Source of the DNA: Colwellia sp. 12G3
Lineage (GTDB): Bacteria > Pseudomonadota > Gammaproteobacteria > Enterobacterales > Alteromonadaceae
Direction of reading: 5' to 3'
NCBI RefSeq assembly: GCF_002836775.1
Contig: NZ_PJAQ01000066.1
Coordinates: 496,001 to 560,000, forward strand
Length of the DNA: 64,000 nt
Shown here in pieces: positions 1-7,913 of this stretch (the stretch's first letter is position 1; each line of letters starts with the position of its first letter). The notes beneath the pieces are model-generated. The model saw only the letters and a program-made list of their open reading frames with translations. It had not been told where the DNA came from and made no database searches. The position numbers and the translations under genes were made by a program.

Positions 1-1331
1 TTGAAAAATTACTGAGTAGTTATCACCGTATGGTTTTTTCTAGTACTGTTCATGGCTATGAAGGAGCAGGGCGAGGATTTACGTTAAAATTTCAAAAGAC
101 TCTTGATCGGTTGTGCCCACAATGGGTGAATTTACATTTAAATCAGCCGATCCGTTGGCGAGAAAATGATCCTCTCGAACAATTGGTTTTTAATACCTGT
201 TTATTAAATGCAGAATTACCTACCTTAACCGCGACAATATCATCCCAGTCGAAAATAAATATTGATGATAGTGCTCTCAATAGTCAAGAGACTCCAGGGC
301 AACCAGTATTTAAAGTTATCACTGCTGAGGAATTGGTTATTAATGAGGTTTTATTACAGCAAGTTTTTGCTATTTTGGTAACGGCACATTATCAAACAAA
401 ACCGAGCGATTTGCAGTTGTTACTTGATAATCCGCAGGTACAATTGGCTTGTTTTTTTTCCTCAAAACAGAGTAATGCAGAGCTACTTGCGGTTGCTTTA
501 TTAATGAGTGAGGGCAAAGGAAATGGTATAAATAATGCGGATATTCTCGCGATAAAAAACTCTCAACGTCGTTTACGTAATCATTTTTTACCACAGTCAT
601 TATTCAGTCATTGCGGCTTTGAACAAGCATTTAGTTATCATTATTTACGTATCATGCGCATTGCGGTACACCCACAAATTCAACAACAAGGTATTGGTTC
701 AAAGCTTATTAATCACATCGAGTTACTCGCAATAGAGCAGGGTGCTGATTTTATTGGCGCTAGTTTTGGTGTTAATCCTGAACTGCTTAGTTTCTGGCTT
801 AATGCCGATTTCTCTACTGCTCGCATTGGTTTTACTAAAGATAAGGCAAGTGGAGAGCATTCTGCTTTATTGATTAAAGGGTTAAATGTAAAGAATAAGC
901 GGAAGCAGCAAGAGTTCCAAAGGAGTTTTTATCGAAGTTTTGATTATTTACTGTTAGACGAATATAAAACTCTTACAACTGAGTTGGTATTTTTGTTATT
1001 AAGTCAAAATGCTCAAGAAGATTTAATCGGATTATCTGCGCTGGATATATCAAATGTTCAAGCATTTTCACAGGGAGAACGGTTATATAGTAGCTGCTGT
1101 TATAGCCTGTATTTGTGGCTCAAACATGACTTATTGAAAGAAGATACAAATTCCTCTACTAATGTTATGCAACCATGCTTAGTGCTTATTGCAAGATTAA
1201 TTCAAAAGCATGACAGTGACACTGTTTGTCAGCAATTTGGCTTAACCGGTAAAAAAATGCTAAACCAAAAGATGAAAGATTACATAAATTGTCGGCTTAA
1301 TATCGCTAATCTTAACGCTGCTAGAAAGTAG
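1..1331 (+). CDS. tmcA: tRNA(Met) cytidine acetyltransferase TmcA, 3' part only
   Basis: This is the C-terminal part of TmcA, which uses ATP and acetyl-CoA to make N4-acetylcytidine at the wobble position of elongator tRNA-Met. The reading frame is already open at the window edge (codons start at base 3), so the real start lies upstream and the ATG at 30 is internal. The early segment VFSSTVHGYEGAGRGF matches the end of the helicase-like ATPase module. A GNAT acetyltransferase fold follows, with the acetyl-CoA-binding stretch IAVHPQIQQQGIGSKLI at about visible residues 210-230, then a tRNA-binding tail. About 443 codons are visible, against roughly 670 for the full E. coli protein. The family call is from recognition of motifs and is fairly secure. 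Confidence 0.88.
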   Translation, partial: EKLLSSYHRMVFSSTVHGYEGAGRGFTLKFQKTLDRLCPQWVNLHLNQPIRWRENDPLEQLVFNTCLLNAELPTLTATISSQSKINIDDSALNSQETPGQPVFKVITAEELVINEVLLQQVFAILVTAHYQTKPSDLQLLLDNPQVQLACFFSSKQSNAELLAVALLMSEGKGNGINNADILAIKNSQRRLRNHFLPQSLFSHCGFEQAFSYHYLRIMRIAVHPQIQQQGIGSKLINHIELLAIEQGADFIGASFGVNPELLSFWLNADFSTARIGFTKDKASGEHSALLIKGLNVKNKRKQQEFQRSFYRSFDYLLLDEYKTLTTELVFLLLSQNAQEDLIGLSALDISNVQAFSQGERLYSSCCYSLYLWLKHDLLKEDTNSSTNVMQPCLVLIARLIQKHDSDTVCQQFGLTGKKMLNQKMKDYINCRLNIANLNAARK

Positions 1332-1346
1332 TAGAATAAGACTCAA

Positions 1347-1574
1347 TTAATTAATTAACTTCTTTGTTCCTTGCCATCGCCAAAATCGTTGCATAGCAAG
1401 GTATTCACAGCGTTTATTACCATAAAAACTTATGTCATCATGATGCAGTAACGTGTCTAAATAAAAATTGATAGTATGCGCTAAAGCACTACTGGGATTG
1501 GTGTTATAGGTGGTAAGTAGCATAACGAGCCAGTTTTCCATATAAGCGAATTCATTTGATACGGCTAGGCACAT
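1347..1574 (-). CDS. small conserved hypothetical protein (75 aa)
   Basis: I do not recognise a named family. The 75-residue protein has no signal peptide or membrane span; it is rich in aromatic and His/Asp residues (LLHHDDISFYGNKRCEY) and ends with FWRWQGTKKLIN. Its ATG lies inside the last codons of the upstream small gene, a 10-bp overlap (1565-1574), which suggests translational coupling and a two-gene operon. The pair is divergent from an ABC exporter, with a Fur-box-like palindrome between them, so iron control is a reasonable inference. It is accepted as real because of the overlap and because the partner has a strong ribosome binding site. Confidence 0.6.
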   Translation of the reverse strand: MCLAVSNEFAYMENWLVMLLTTYNTNPSSALAHTINFYLDTLLHHDDISFYGNKRCEYLAMQRFWRWQGTKKLIN

Positions 1575-1771
1575 AATATTTCTTCTCCGTTAAGATCATC
1601 ACTGCTGGTACTACTTGCTAATAAGGTATGCCAAATAACTGTTTTAGCATTAGCATTTAAACACTTACAGTCACCACAATGTAGTAAACCCGAATTGAGT
1701 AAATGCATTAGTAAATTACTTGAGATTTCTACCTGTACTTTGTCGACATTGCTAACTGCTATCGTTCTCAT
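1565..1771 (-). CDS. small cysteine-containing hypothetical protein (68 aa), likely Fur-regulated
   Basis: A 68-residue protein of unknown function and the first gene of a two-gene minus-strand operon. A strong Shine-Dalgarno (GGAGGG, 7-8 bases before the ATG at 1771) supports the start. The centre carries the motif HCGDCKC (C-x2-C-x-C), which could bind a metal or a cluster, but that is inference. No transmembrane segment is visible. Its promoter (-10 TATGAT, -35 TTGCAT, 17-bp spacer) has a -35 box overlapping a perfect 23-bp Fur-type palindrome, so repression by Fur under iron sufficiency is likely. It overlaps the downstream 75-aa gene by 10 bp. Confidence 0.65.
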   Translation of the reverse strand: MRTIAVSNVDKVQVEISSNLLMHLLNSGLLHCGDCKCLNANAKTVIWHTLLASSTSSDDLNGEEILCA

Positions 1772-1795
1772 ATCTCACCCTCCATATTTTTATTA

Positions 1796-1824
1796 ATCAT
1801 AAACAAAGAATAAACCCAATGCAA
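1796..1824 (-). promoter_or_regulatory. sigma70 promoter for the small two-gene operon
   Basis: On the minus strand a -35 TTGCAT (1819-1824) and a -10 TATGAT (1796-1801) are separated by 17 bp. The start codon of the 68-aa gene is at 1771, giving a short leader. The -35 overlaps the end of the Fur palindrome at 1822-1844. Confidence 0.55.
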
Positions 1825-1844
1825 ATGATAATTATTATCATTTG
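1822..1844. promoter_or_regulatory. Fur box: perfect 11-1-11 palindrome
   Basis: A 23-bp perfect palindrome centred on 1833 contains GATAAT-T-ATTATC, the hexamers of the Fur consensus in the right geometry. It sits between two divergent transcription units (small genes on minus, ABC exporter on plus) and overlaps the -35 box of the minus-strand promoter. The sequence match is direct; regulation by ferric uptake regulator is inferred. Confidence 0.8.
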
Positions 1845-1938
1845 TGAAGGAGTGGGTAAAAGTGAATGTTATTTTGTATTACTCATGCTCATTAATCAGT
1901 ACACTAAGTATAGATATCGAATAAGAAAGGATAGATAT

Positions 1939-2826
1939 ATGAGCGCAGCGGTAAGCGTACAGTCACTTTGCAAAAACTATAAAGATCTATGCGCAGTTGA
2001 TAATGTGAGTTTTGAAGTACAGCAAGGCCATTGTTTTGGATTGCTTGGGCCTAATGGCGCAGGGAAAACGACTACTATTGAAATTATGGAAGGTATTATA
2101 AGCCCGACTTCAGGCCATGTGCTTTATCAAGGGCAGCAGGTAGATAGTCAGATATCTCAGCAAATAGGTATTCAGTTTCAGCATACCGCCTTACAAGATT
2201 ATTTAACGGTTAAGGAAACTCTCAACTTATTTGCTTCCTTTTATCAAAATACATTGCCACAAGCACAATTAATCGAGCTATGTGATTTAAGTGAGTTTTT
2301 AGACCGTGATAACCGCTTATTATCGGGAGGGCAAAGACAACGGTTACTGCTTGCTTTGGCGTTGATAAATGATCCTAAAATCATCTTTCTTGATGAGCCA
2401 ACAACAGGCTTAGACCCTCATGCCCGCCGAAATTTTTGGCAACTAATTAAAAATATTAAAGGGCAAAATAAAACGGTCATTTTAACGACTCATTATATGG
2501 ATGAAGCAGAGCAGCTTTGCGATGATATTGTCATTATGGATCAAGGGAAAATAATTGAAGCAGGAACGCCTCACGAACTATTAGCGAAACATTTTGAAGA
2601 TGTTTTTATCTACTTACCTCTGGCGCAGGTTTCAAATGATCTGGTAAAAGAGCATGGTTGGAATAAATTGGCTGATCGCATTGAAATAGCCAGTAAAAAC
2701 GTAGAACAAACGTTGACCCTGTTGATGAGGCATAGTGTTTCTCTTGAGGGCTTACATGTCAAGTCAGCTAATCTTGATGACTTGTTTTTGAAGCTAACAG
2801 GCCATTCATTACAAGCACAGTCTTAG
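1939..2826 (+). CDS. ABC transporter ATP-binding protein (exporter type)
   Basis: ATPase subunit of an ABC-2-type export system. Starting at the ATG at 1939 (AAAGGA about 10 bases upstream) it is 295 residues; upstream in-frame starts would run back through the Fur box and are unlikely. Walker A GPNGAGKTT is at residues 37-45, the signature LSGGQ at 128-132, Walker B IIFLDEP at 148-154 and the switch His near 185. The C-terminal tail after residue 200 resembles drug- and antibiotic-exporter ATPases (DrrA/CcmA-like). The membrane partner follows after 27 bp. The substrate is unknown. The position beside a Fur box hints at iron-dependent expression, though a promoter for this strand was not clearly seen. 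Confidence 0.85.
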   Translation: MSAAVSVQSLCKNYKDLCAVDNVSFEVQQGHCFGLLGPNGAGKTTTIEIMEGIISPTSGHVLYQGQQVDSQISQQIGIQFQHTALQDYLTVKETLNLFASFYQNTLPQAQLIELCDLSEFLDRDNRLLSGGQRQRLLLALALINDPKIIFLDEPTTGLDPHARRNFWQLIKNIKGQNKTVILTTHYMDEAEQLCDDIVIMDQGKIIEAGTPHELLAKHFEDVFIYLPLAQVSNDLVKEHGWNKLADRIEIASKNVEQTLTLLMRHSVSLEGLHVKSANLDDLFLKLTGHSLQAQS

Positions 2827-2853
2827 CTGTACTTTTACATTTTAGGAAGCAAT

Positions 2854-3891
2854 ATGAATTTCAAACGTTTTTTTGCCGTGTTTAAAGCGCGAAATATTGA
2901 GTTTTTTCGTGATAGATCTGCGCTTGGCTGGAACTTGATTTTCCCCGTTTTATTATTAGTCGGCTTTTCGTTTATCTTTTCGGGTGACGGGCGTCCAGCC
3001 TATAAAATTGGTCTACTTGTTGAACAAGGGCAAGATCATAATGTCAGTGCAGCACAAGCAAAACTTACCCAGTTACGTTTTATTGAATTTATAGATTATA
3101 GTGATCTTGTCTTAGCCAAAGAAAAAATCAGCCGTCACAGTCTCGATTTGTTAGTTGACTATAGTGCTCAACGCTATTGGGTAAATGAAGAGTCACCAAA
3201 AAGTTATTTAGTTGAAAAAATATTCCTCGGTCAACAGCTTGGGCAAAAATCAGCTTTTACGCGTTTACAAAGCAGCGGCAAGAGTATCCGTTATGTTGAC
3301 TGGGTATTACCGGGCATATTGGGTATGAATATGATGTTCAGCTGCTTATTTGGTGTTGGTTATGTCATTGTGCGATATCGAAAGAACTCAGTGTTAAAAC
3401 GTTTAAAGGCAACGCCATTATCCTCATTTGAATTTATTTCTGCGCAATTATTATCGCGGCTATTTATTGTTATGTTTATGTCCACGGTCGTTTATGCTGG
3501 CTGTAATGTATTTTTCGACTTTTTTATGCTGGGTAGCTATATCGATCTATTCATTATCGGAGCTTTAGGCGCTTTTTGTTTAATTAGTCTAGGGCTACTC
3601 GTGGCGTGTCGCAGTAAAAGCGAAGAACTTATCGGCGGATTATTGAATTTAACGTCTTGGCCTATGATGATGCTTTCAGGTGTTTGGTTTAGCTTGGAAG
3701 GGGCGCCTAACATGTTGAAAGTATTGGCAGATTTTATGCCTTTAACTCACTTAGTTGCTGGCGCAAGAGCCGTTATTACAGAAGGAGCTACGCTGAGTGA
3801 TATTAGCTTTCATGTGAATATTTTACTGCTGATGAGTTGTGTCTTCTTGTTCTTGGGGGCTTATTTGTTTAGTTGGAATACCGAGCGTTAA
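2854..3891 (+). CDS. ABC-2 type transporter permease
   Basis: Membrane partner of the preceding ATPase, 345 residues. The first transmembrane helix is at about 27-45 (WNLIFPVLLLVGFSFIF), followed by a soluble loop of roughly 100 residues, then about five helices between 150 and 340. This 1+5 layout is typical of ABC-2 permeases. The segment VLKRLKATPLSSFEFISAQ after the second helix is a conserved cytoplasmic feature of the family. A ribosome binding site (AGGA) precedes the ATG. No substrate can be assigned. Confidence 0.85.
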   Translation: MNFKRFFAVFKARNIEFFRDRSALGWNLIFPVLLLVGFSFIFSGDGRPAYKIGLLVEQGQDHNVSAAQAKLTQLRFIEFIDYSDLVLAKEKISRHSLDLLVDYSAQRYWVNEESPKSYLVEKIFLGQQLGQKSAFTRLQSSGKSIRYVDWVLPGILGMNMMFSCLFGVGYVIVRYRKNSVLKRLKATPLSSFEFISAQLLSRLFIVMFMSTVVYAGCNVFFDFFMLGSYIDLFIIGALGAFCLISLGLLVACRSKSEELIGGLLNLTSWPMMMLSGVWFSLEGAPNMLKVLADFMPLTHLVAGARAVITEGATLSDISFHVNILLLMSCVFLFLGAYLFSWNTER

Positions 3892-4133
3892 GGGCTTTAA
3901 TTTTAATAGTCATCCTTGAGTAAGCTAACTTCACCGCTAAATAAAAATTGAAACGTTGGTGTTGTGGTGTAGTATTATTGAATAAACAAGCAAGTAGCGT
4001 GAATTCGTATAGCGTTTCACGTAAATAGCTCATATTTGATTAACATTTATCATCTCAGCAATACTTGCTTTGCAATATGTCGTTGTCACAGAATGTACAA
4101 TGGCATTTATCCCCTTATTTTAAGAGACCTATT

Positions 4134-5252
4134 ATGGCCGTAGTGATTAGTGGAACTGGTTTGTACACTCCAACGCAGAGCATCTCCAATGATGAATTAG
4201 TACATTGTTTTAACCAATACGTAGATAAATTTAACCTGGCCCATAGTCAGGATATCGAAGATGGCAAGGTAACGGCGTTATCACCTTCAGACAGTAGTTT
4301 TATTGAAAAAGCTTCAGGCATTAAAAGCCGTTATGTGATGGCGAAAGAAGATATTTTAAATGTTGACATTATGTCACCACGCTATGTAGAACGTGGTAAT
4401 GACGAACTCTCTATGCAGGCTGAAATAGGTGTCGCTGCAGCGAAAGAAGCTATGTTAGCAGCTAATAAAACGCCTGCGGATATAGATTTAATTATCGTTG
4501 CTTGTGCTTATACACAACGTTCATACCCTGCGATGGCTATTGAGATTCAACATGCTCTTGGTTGTGGCGGTTGGGGCTTTGACATGTTGGTTGCATGCTC
4601 TGCAGCGACCTTTGGCATTATTAATGCGGCTAATGCCATTCGAAGTGGTACGGCAAAAACAGTGTTGGTGATTAACCCTGAAATATTATCACCACAAATT
4701 AATTACCGAGATAGGGATAGTCATTTCATTTTTGGCGATGTGGCTACCGCTTCTATCATTGAAGATGAAAGTACAGCTAATGCTGAACATGTATTTAAAA
4801 TAATCAGTGAAAAACCAATGACCAGTTTTTCAAATAATATTCGCAGTAATATTGGTTATATGAATAACTGTAGTCCCGACAATGCTAATGATGACGATAA
4901 GTTTTTTATCCAGCAAGGGCGAAAAGTTTTTAAAGAAGTCTTACCTATGGTTTCTGAGTTAATTACCAGTGAAATGACAAAAATGGAACTGGGTGCTAAT
5001 GATATTAAGCGATTATATTTACATCAAGCCAATATCAATATGAACAATTTTATTGCTAAAAAAGTACTTGGTAGAGAGCCAGATAGTATTGAAGCACCAA
5101 TTATATTAGATGAGTATGCAAATACTAGTTCAGCAGGTTGTATTATTGCTTTGCATAAGCATAAACAAGGCTTAGTGACTGGAGATAAAAGTGTATTATG
5201 CTCTTTCGGTGCCGGATATTCCGCATGTTGTTTATTATTGGAATATGTCTAA
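4134..5252 (+). CDS. FabH-like 3-oxoacyl-ACP synthase III
   Basis: A thiolase-fold condensing enzyme of the KAS III family, which condenses an acyl-CoA starter with malonyl-ACP. I chose the ATG at 4134 (MAVVISGTG, 372 residues) because it begins exactly at the first beta strand; a TTG start at 4065 would add 23 residues without homology. The catalytic triad is visible: Cys155 in MLVACSAAT, His297 in LYLHQAN and Asn330 in YANTSSAG. It is longer than housekeeping FabH (about 317 in E. coli), with extra sequence around residues 30-60 and 240-258, so it probably belongs to a FabH-like branch rather than the primary fatty acid enzyme. It stands alone, followed by an unknown gene. Confidence 0.8.
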   Translation: MAVVISGTGLYTPTQSISNDELVHCFNQYVDKFNLAHSQDIEDGKVTALSPSDSSFIEKASGIKSRYVMAKEDILNVDIMSPRYVERGNDELSMQAEIGVAAAKEAMLAANKTPADIDLIIVACAYTQRSYPAMAIEIQHALGCGGWGFDMLVACSAATFGIINAANAIRSGTAKTVLVINPEILSPQINYRDRDSHFIFGDVATASIIEDESTANAEHVFKIISEKPMTSFSNNIRSNIGYMNNCSPDNANDDDKFFIQQGRKVFKEVLPMVSELITSEMTKMELGANDIKRLYLHQANINMNNFIAKKVLGREPDSIEAPIILDEYANTSSAGCIIALHKHKQGLVTGDKSVLCSFGAGYSACCLLLEYV

Positions 5253-5295
5253 AGCAGCTAGTTATTTGAAATAAGGCTTATTTAAGGTCGGAATT

Positions 5296-5946
5296 ATGTC
5301 GCAATCTAGCCTTTGGCAAATACACACTGAGACAGGAGAGTTTGCAGAGCTTTGCAATGGCCTTTATCAGCGTGAAATTAGTATTATAGCCAAGGGAAAT
5401 TTTGCCAGTGCACAGGCTGTGCAGGTACGCCTAGAAAGTTTGTCTTATTACATAACTCGTACAGCGCACGCTATGTTACAAGTAATGTCGCTTGGGCACT
5501 CGCCATTACTGCTCGATACACACAATGCCAGTTGGTCAGCTAAGCAAAGTAAACAAATGCCTTGGTCTGCTCAAGAAAATGACCAAGAATGCGTAGATAC
5601 AATTAACTGGTATTTACAAGAAGATATCTACGTTGGCCTTGTTGTACCCGTGTTGTTAGTTGATCATATTATTATTGATTGCATTGACCGTATCGATCTT
5701 GATAAGCAAAGAATACGCACAAATGTTGGAGGTTGGTTTTCGTTAGCCGCGGATGAACTAATAAAAAAGGATCAGGGGATTAATAAGCGCCTTCTTAAAC
5801 CCAATAAAAAAATAATGACTTCAGCTTGTACCGGCCATCGCTGGCAGGGTAATAGTAAGCAAATCCCTATTATTCCATCGCTTAGAGAATTGTTACTATC
5901 TTGCTCTATTAATTGGAAAAACTTCAAAAAACCTTTAGCTATTTAA
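5296..5946 (+). CDS. hypothetical protein (216 aa), downstream of the KAS III gene
   Basis: I do not recognise this 216-residue protein. It has no signal peptide or clear membrane helix. The middle segment IYVGLVVPVLLVDHIIIDCIDRIDL is hydrophobic but interrupted by acidic residues, which suggests buried strands. The start is supported by AAGGTCGGA just upstream. It follows the ketosynthase gene by 43 bp on the same strand and may be co-transcribed. A miniature repeat element starts 48 bp after its stop codon. No function is proposed. Confidence 0.65.
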   Translation: MSQSSLWQIHTETGEFAELCNGLYQREISIIAKGNFASAQAVQVRLESLSYYITRTAHAMLQVMSLGHSPLLLDTHNASWSAKQSKQMPWSAQENDQECVDTINWYLQEDIYVGLVVPVLLVDHIIIDCIDRIDLDKQRIRTNVGGWFSLAADELIKKDQGINKRLLKPNKKIMTSACTGHRWQGNSKQIPIIPSLRELLLSCSINWKNFKKPLAI

Positions 5947-5993
5947 CTCTGCCCATAGATAGGTATAATAACGGTAATATTTTCGTGTTTTAG

Positions 5994-6257
5994 ATACCCG
6001 TTCCACTTGAAGATGCTCGTTTCAGGAAGTCTGAGCGATTCATAATCAAAGCGCATTTTTTTATTAAGGGTCATCCCTTAAAAAGAAATGTAACGCAGAG
6101 TATGATTTGCTCAGCCTTCCCCAAAGGGCTGGTTTAGAAACGCTTTATGCTGCGTTATTGATTTCGACAATAGAATAACTATTCTCTTCAATCAATGCCT
6201 TGCCTAAAGGCGTTTCTAATTCCAGCTGAATCATGCATCTTCAAGTGAAACGGGTAT
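5994..6257. repeat. 264-bp miniature palindromic element (MITE-like), copy 1
   Basis: The ends are inverted repeats of 23 bp with one mismatch: ATACCCGTT at the left and AACGGGTAT at the right. No ORF of useful size lies inside. Bases 6147-6205 match 54 of 59 bases with 13574-13632 in copy 2, although the ends of the two copies share only ATACC/GGTAT. An internal pair (AGAAACG near 6137, CGTTTCT near 6210) adds a nested stem. It ends 21 bp before the ftsB start codon, so it may supply or replace the promoter of that cluster. Confidence 0.75.
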
Positions 6258-6278
6258 ATACTCTTTACTTAGGTTGTT

Positions 6279-6578
6279 ATGCGCGTATTCACAGCAATTT
6301 TGCTGATACTATTAGTATTACTTCAATACCGACTTTGGTTTGGTAAAAATAGTGTGCCTGATTATCTCGTCCTAAAAGATAATGTTATCCGCCAGCAAAG
6401 TGCCAATGAAAAATTACAACAACGAAATAAGCTACTTTTTGCCGACACTGATGATTTGAAATTAGGACTGGAGGCCATTGAAGAACGCGCTCGAAATGAG
6501 TTAGGCATGATCAAGGACAATGAAACATTTTTCCGTCTTATTCCTAAAGAAAATAATACACGTAACGTAAATAATTAG
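6279..6578 (+). CDS. ftsB: cell division protein FtsB
   Basis: A bitopic inner-membrane divisome protein that bridges FtsL and FtsQ at midcell. The 99-residue protein (E. coli about 103) has one N-terminal transmembrane helix at residues 4-20 ([17 protein letters not shown]), a periplasmic coiled coil at about 28-70 and a conserved C-terminal stretch [14 protein letters not shown] lies 5-8 bases before the ATG. It is followed after 23 bp by ispD, the usual gammaproteobacterial order. The upstream DNA is a repeat element, which leaves little room for an ordinary promoter. Confidence 0.9.
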   Translation: MRVFTAILLILLVLLQYRLWFGKNSVPDYLVLKDNVIRQQSANEKLQQRNKLLFADTDDLKLGLEAIEERARNELGMIKDNETFFRLIPKENNTRNVNN

Positions 6579-6601
6579 ATGAAAAGCAAGGTAGCTTCTT
6601 A

Positions 6602-7327
6602 ATGGAGTCAACACTAAAGTTCATTGCGATTGTCCCCGCCGCAGGTGTGGGTAAACGTATGCAGGCAAATTGTCCCAAACAATACCTCAGTATCAACAAT
6701 GAAACCATTTTATCGCATACGGTAATGAGGCTGTTAAGTCATCCCCTAATAAGCAAAGTTATTATCGCTTTAGGAACTGATGATCAATATTTTGCTGAAT
6801 CTCAATTGGCGCATCACAAAGACATCATTCGTGTAAACGGAGGTACTGAGCGTGTTAATTCTGTACTTAGTGGTTTACACGCGGTCGATAAGAAAAAATA
6901 CCCTTGGGTATTAGTCCATGATGCGGCGCGTCCTTGTGTTAGCCATGCAGATATCGATAAGTTAATTCATCAATGTTTAATGAATGATCACGGCGGAATA
7001 TTAGCGACACCTGTTCGAGATACCATGAAACGTGGAATATATGCTGAAGATATTGCTAAAGGTGATATCAGTACTATCGAGTGTACCGTTGAACGAGAGC
7101 AGTTATGGCATGCTTTGACACCACAACTATATAAAACGGATGAGCTCACGACAGCCATAGAACAGGCTCTAACAAATGGTTTAAAGATAACCGATGAAGC
7201 TTCAGCTATTGAACAGGCTAACTTGCCAAGTTTGTTAGTTTCTGCAAGTAGTGAAAATATAAAAATAACTCACCCCAATGATTTAGCATTAGCTGAATTT
7301 TATTTAAATAAGCAAGCTAATAGTTAG
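6602..7327 (+). CDS. ispD: 2-C-methyl-D-erythritol 4-phosphate cytidylyltransferase
   Basis: Third enzyme of the MEP isoprenoid pathway; it forms CDP-methylerythritol from CTP and MEP in the cytosol. The 241-residue protein shows the CTP-binding signature VPAAGVGKRM with the following PKQYL (residues 10-30), and VLVHDAARPC near residue 105, both diagnostic of IspD. It lies between ftsB and ispF; ispF follows after 9 bp. Confidence 0.95.
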   Translation: MESTLKFIAIVPAAGVGKRMQANCPKQYLSINNETILSHTVMRLLSHPLISKVIIALGTDDQYFAESQLAHHKDIIRVNGGTERVNSVLSGLHAVDKKKYPWVLVHDAARPCVSHADIDKLIHQCLMNDHGGILATPVRDTMKRGIYAEDIAKGDISTIECTVEREQLWHALTPQLYKTDELTTAIEQALTNGLKITDEASAIEQANLPSLLVSASSENIKITHPNDLALAEFYLNKQANS

Positions 7328-7336
7328 GACAACGAA

Positions 7337-7849
7337 ATGCGTATAGGTCATGGTTTTGATGTGCATAAATTTGGTGGCGAAGGGCCTATAGTGCTAGGGG
7401 GTGTAGACATACCATTTGAGCAAGGTTTTATTGCTCACTCAGATGGCGATGTCGCTATTCATGCTCTTTGTGATGCGATTCTAGGAGCATTATGTTTAGC
7501 TGATATAGGTAATCATTTTCCCGATACTGATGGCCAGTATGAAAATATTTCTAGCCGAATTCTATTACGTCATGTCGTTTCATTAATGACAGATAAAGGC
7601 TTTCAACTAGGTAATGCTGATATTACGGTGGTAGCACAAGCACCCAAAATGGCTCCTCATTTATTAGCGATGCGCGCTTGCTTAAGTGAAGACTTAAAAG
7701 CAAACATTGATCAAGTGAATGTTAAAGCTACCACGACAGAAAAACTTGGATATACCGGACGAAAAGAAGGGGTAGCAGTACATGCTGTTGTCTTATTAAC
7801 CGCGATAGAGCAACCGTTGTCTTCTGTTGAAGAAATACAAAATATTTAG
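7337..7849 (+). CDS. ispF: 2-C-methyl-D-erythritol 2,4-cyclodiphosphate synthase
   Basis: Converts CDP-ME 2-phosphate to MEcPP in the MEP pathway as a homotrimer with an active-site divalent metal. The 170-residue protein starts [10 protein letters not shown], giving the metal ligands Asp8 and His10; the partner His is in [13 protein letters not shown] near residue 42, and [14 protein letters not shown] is the C-terminal signature. It is about 11 residues longer than E. coli IspF because of an extra C-terminal tail. It is coupled to ispD, 9 bp upstream. Confidence 0.95.
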   Translation: MRIGHGFDVHKFGGEGPIVLGGVDIPFEQGFIAHSDGDVAIHALCDAILGALCLADIGNHFPDTDGQYENISSRILLRHVVSLMTDKGFQLGNADITVVAQAPKMAPHLLAMRACLSEDLKANIDQVNVKATTTEKLGYTGRKEGVAVHAVVLLTAIEQPLSSVEEIQNI

Positions 7850-7913
7850 TTGGCTTTATTACCACTATCGCCTTATCGCTAGCTCATTATCGAATTAAAA
7901 GAAGATTAAAAAC

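Noticed and set aside
1819..1938. N-terminal extension of the ABC ATPase from the ATG at 1819
   Set aside because: It would translate through the Fur box and has no family homology; the ATG at 1939 has a ribosome binding site and fits the family start.
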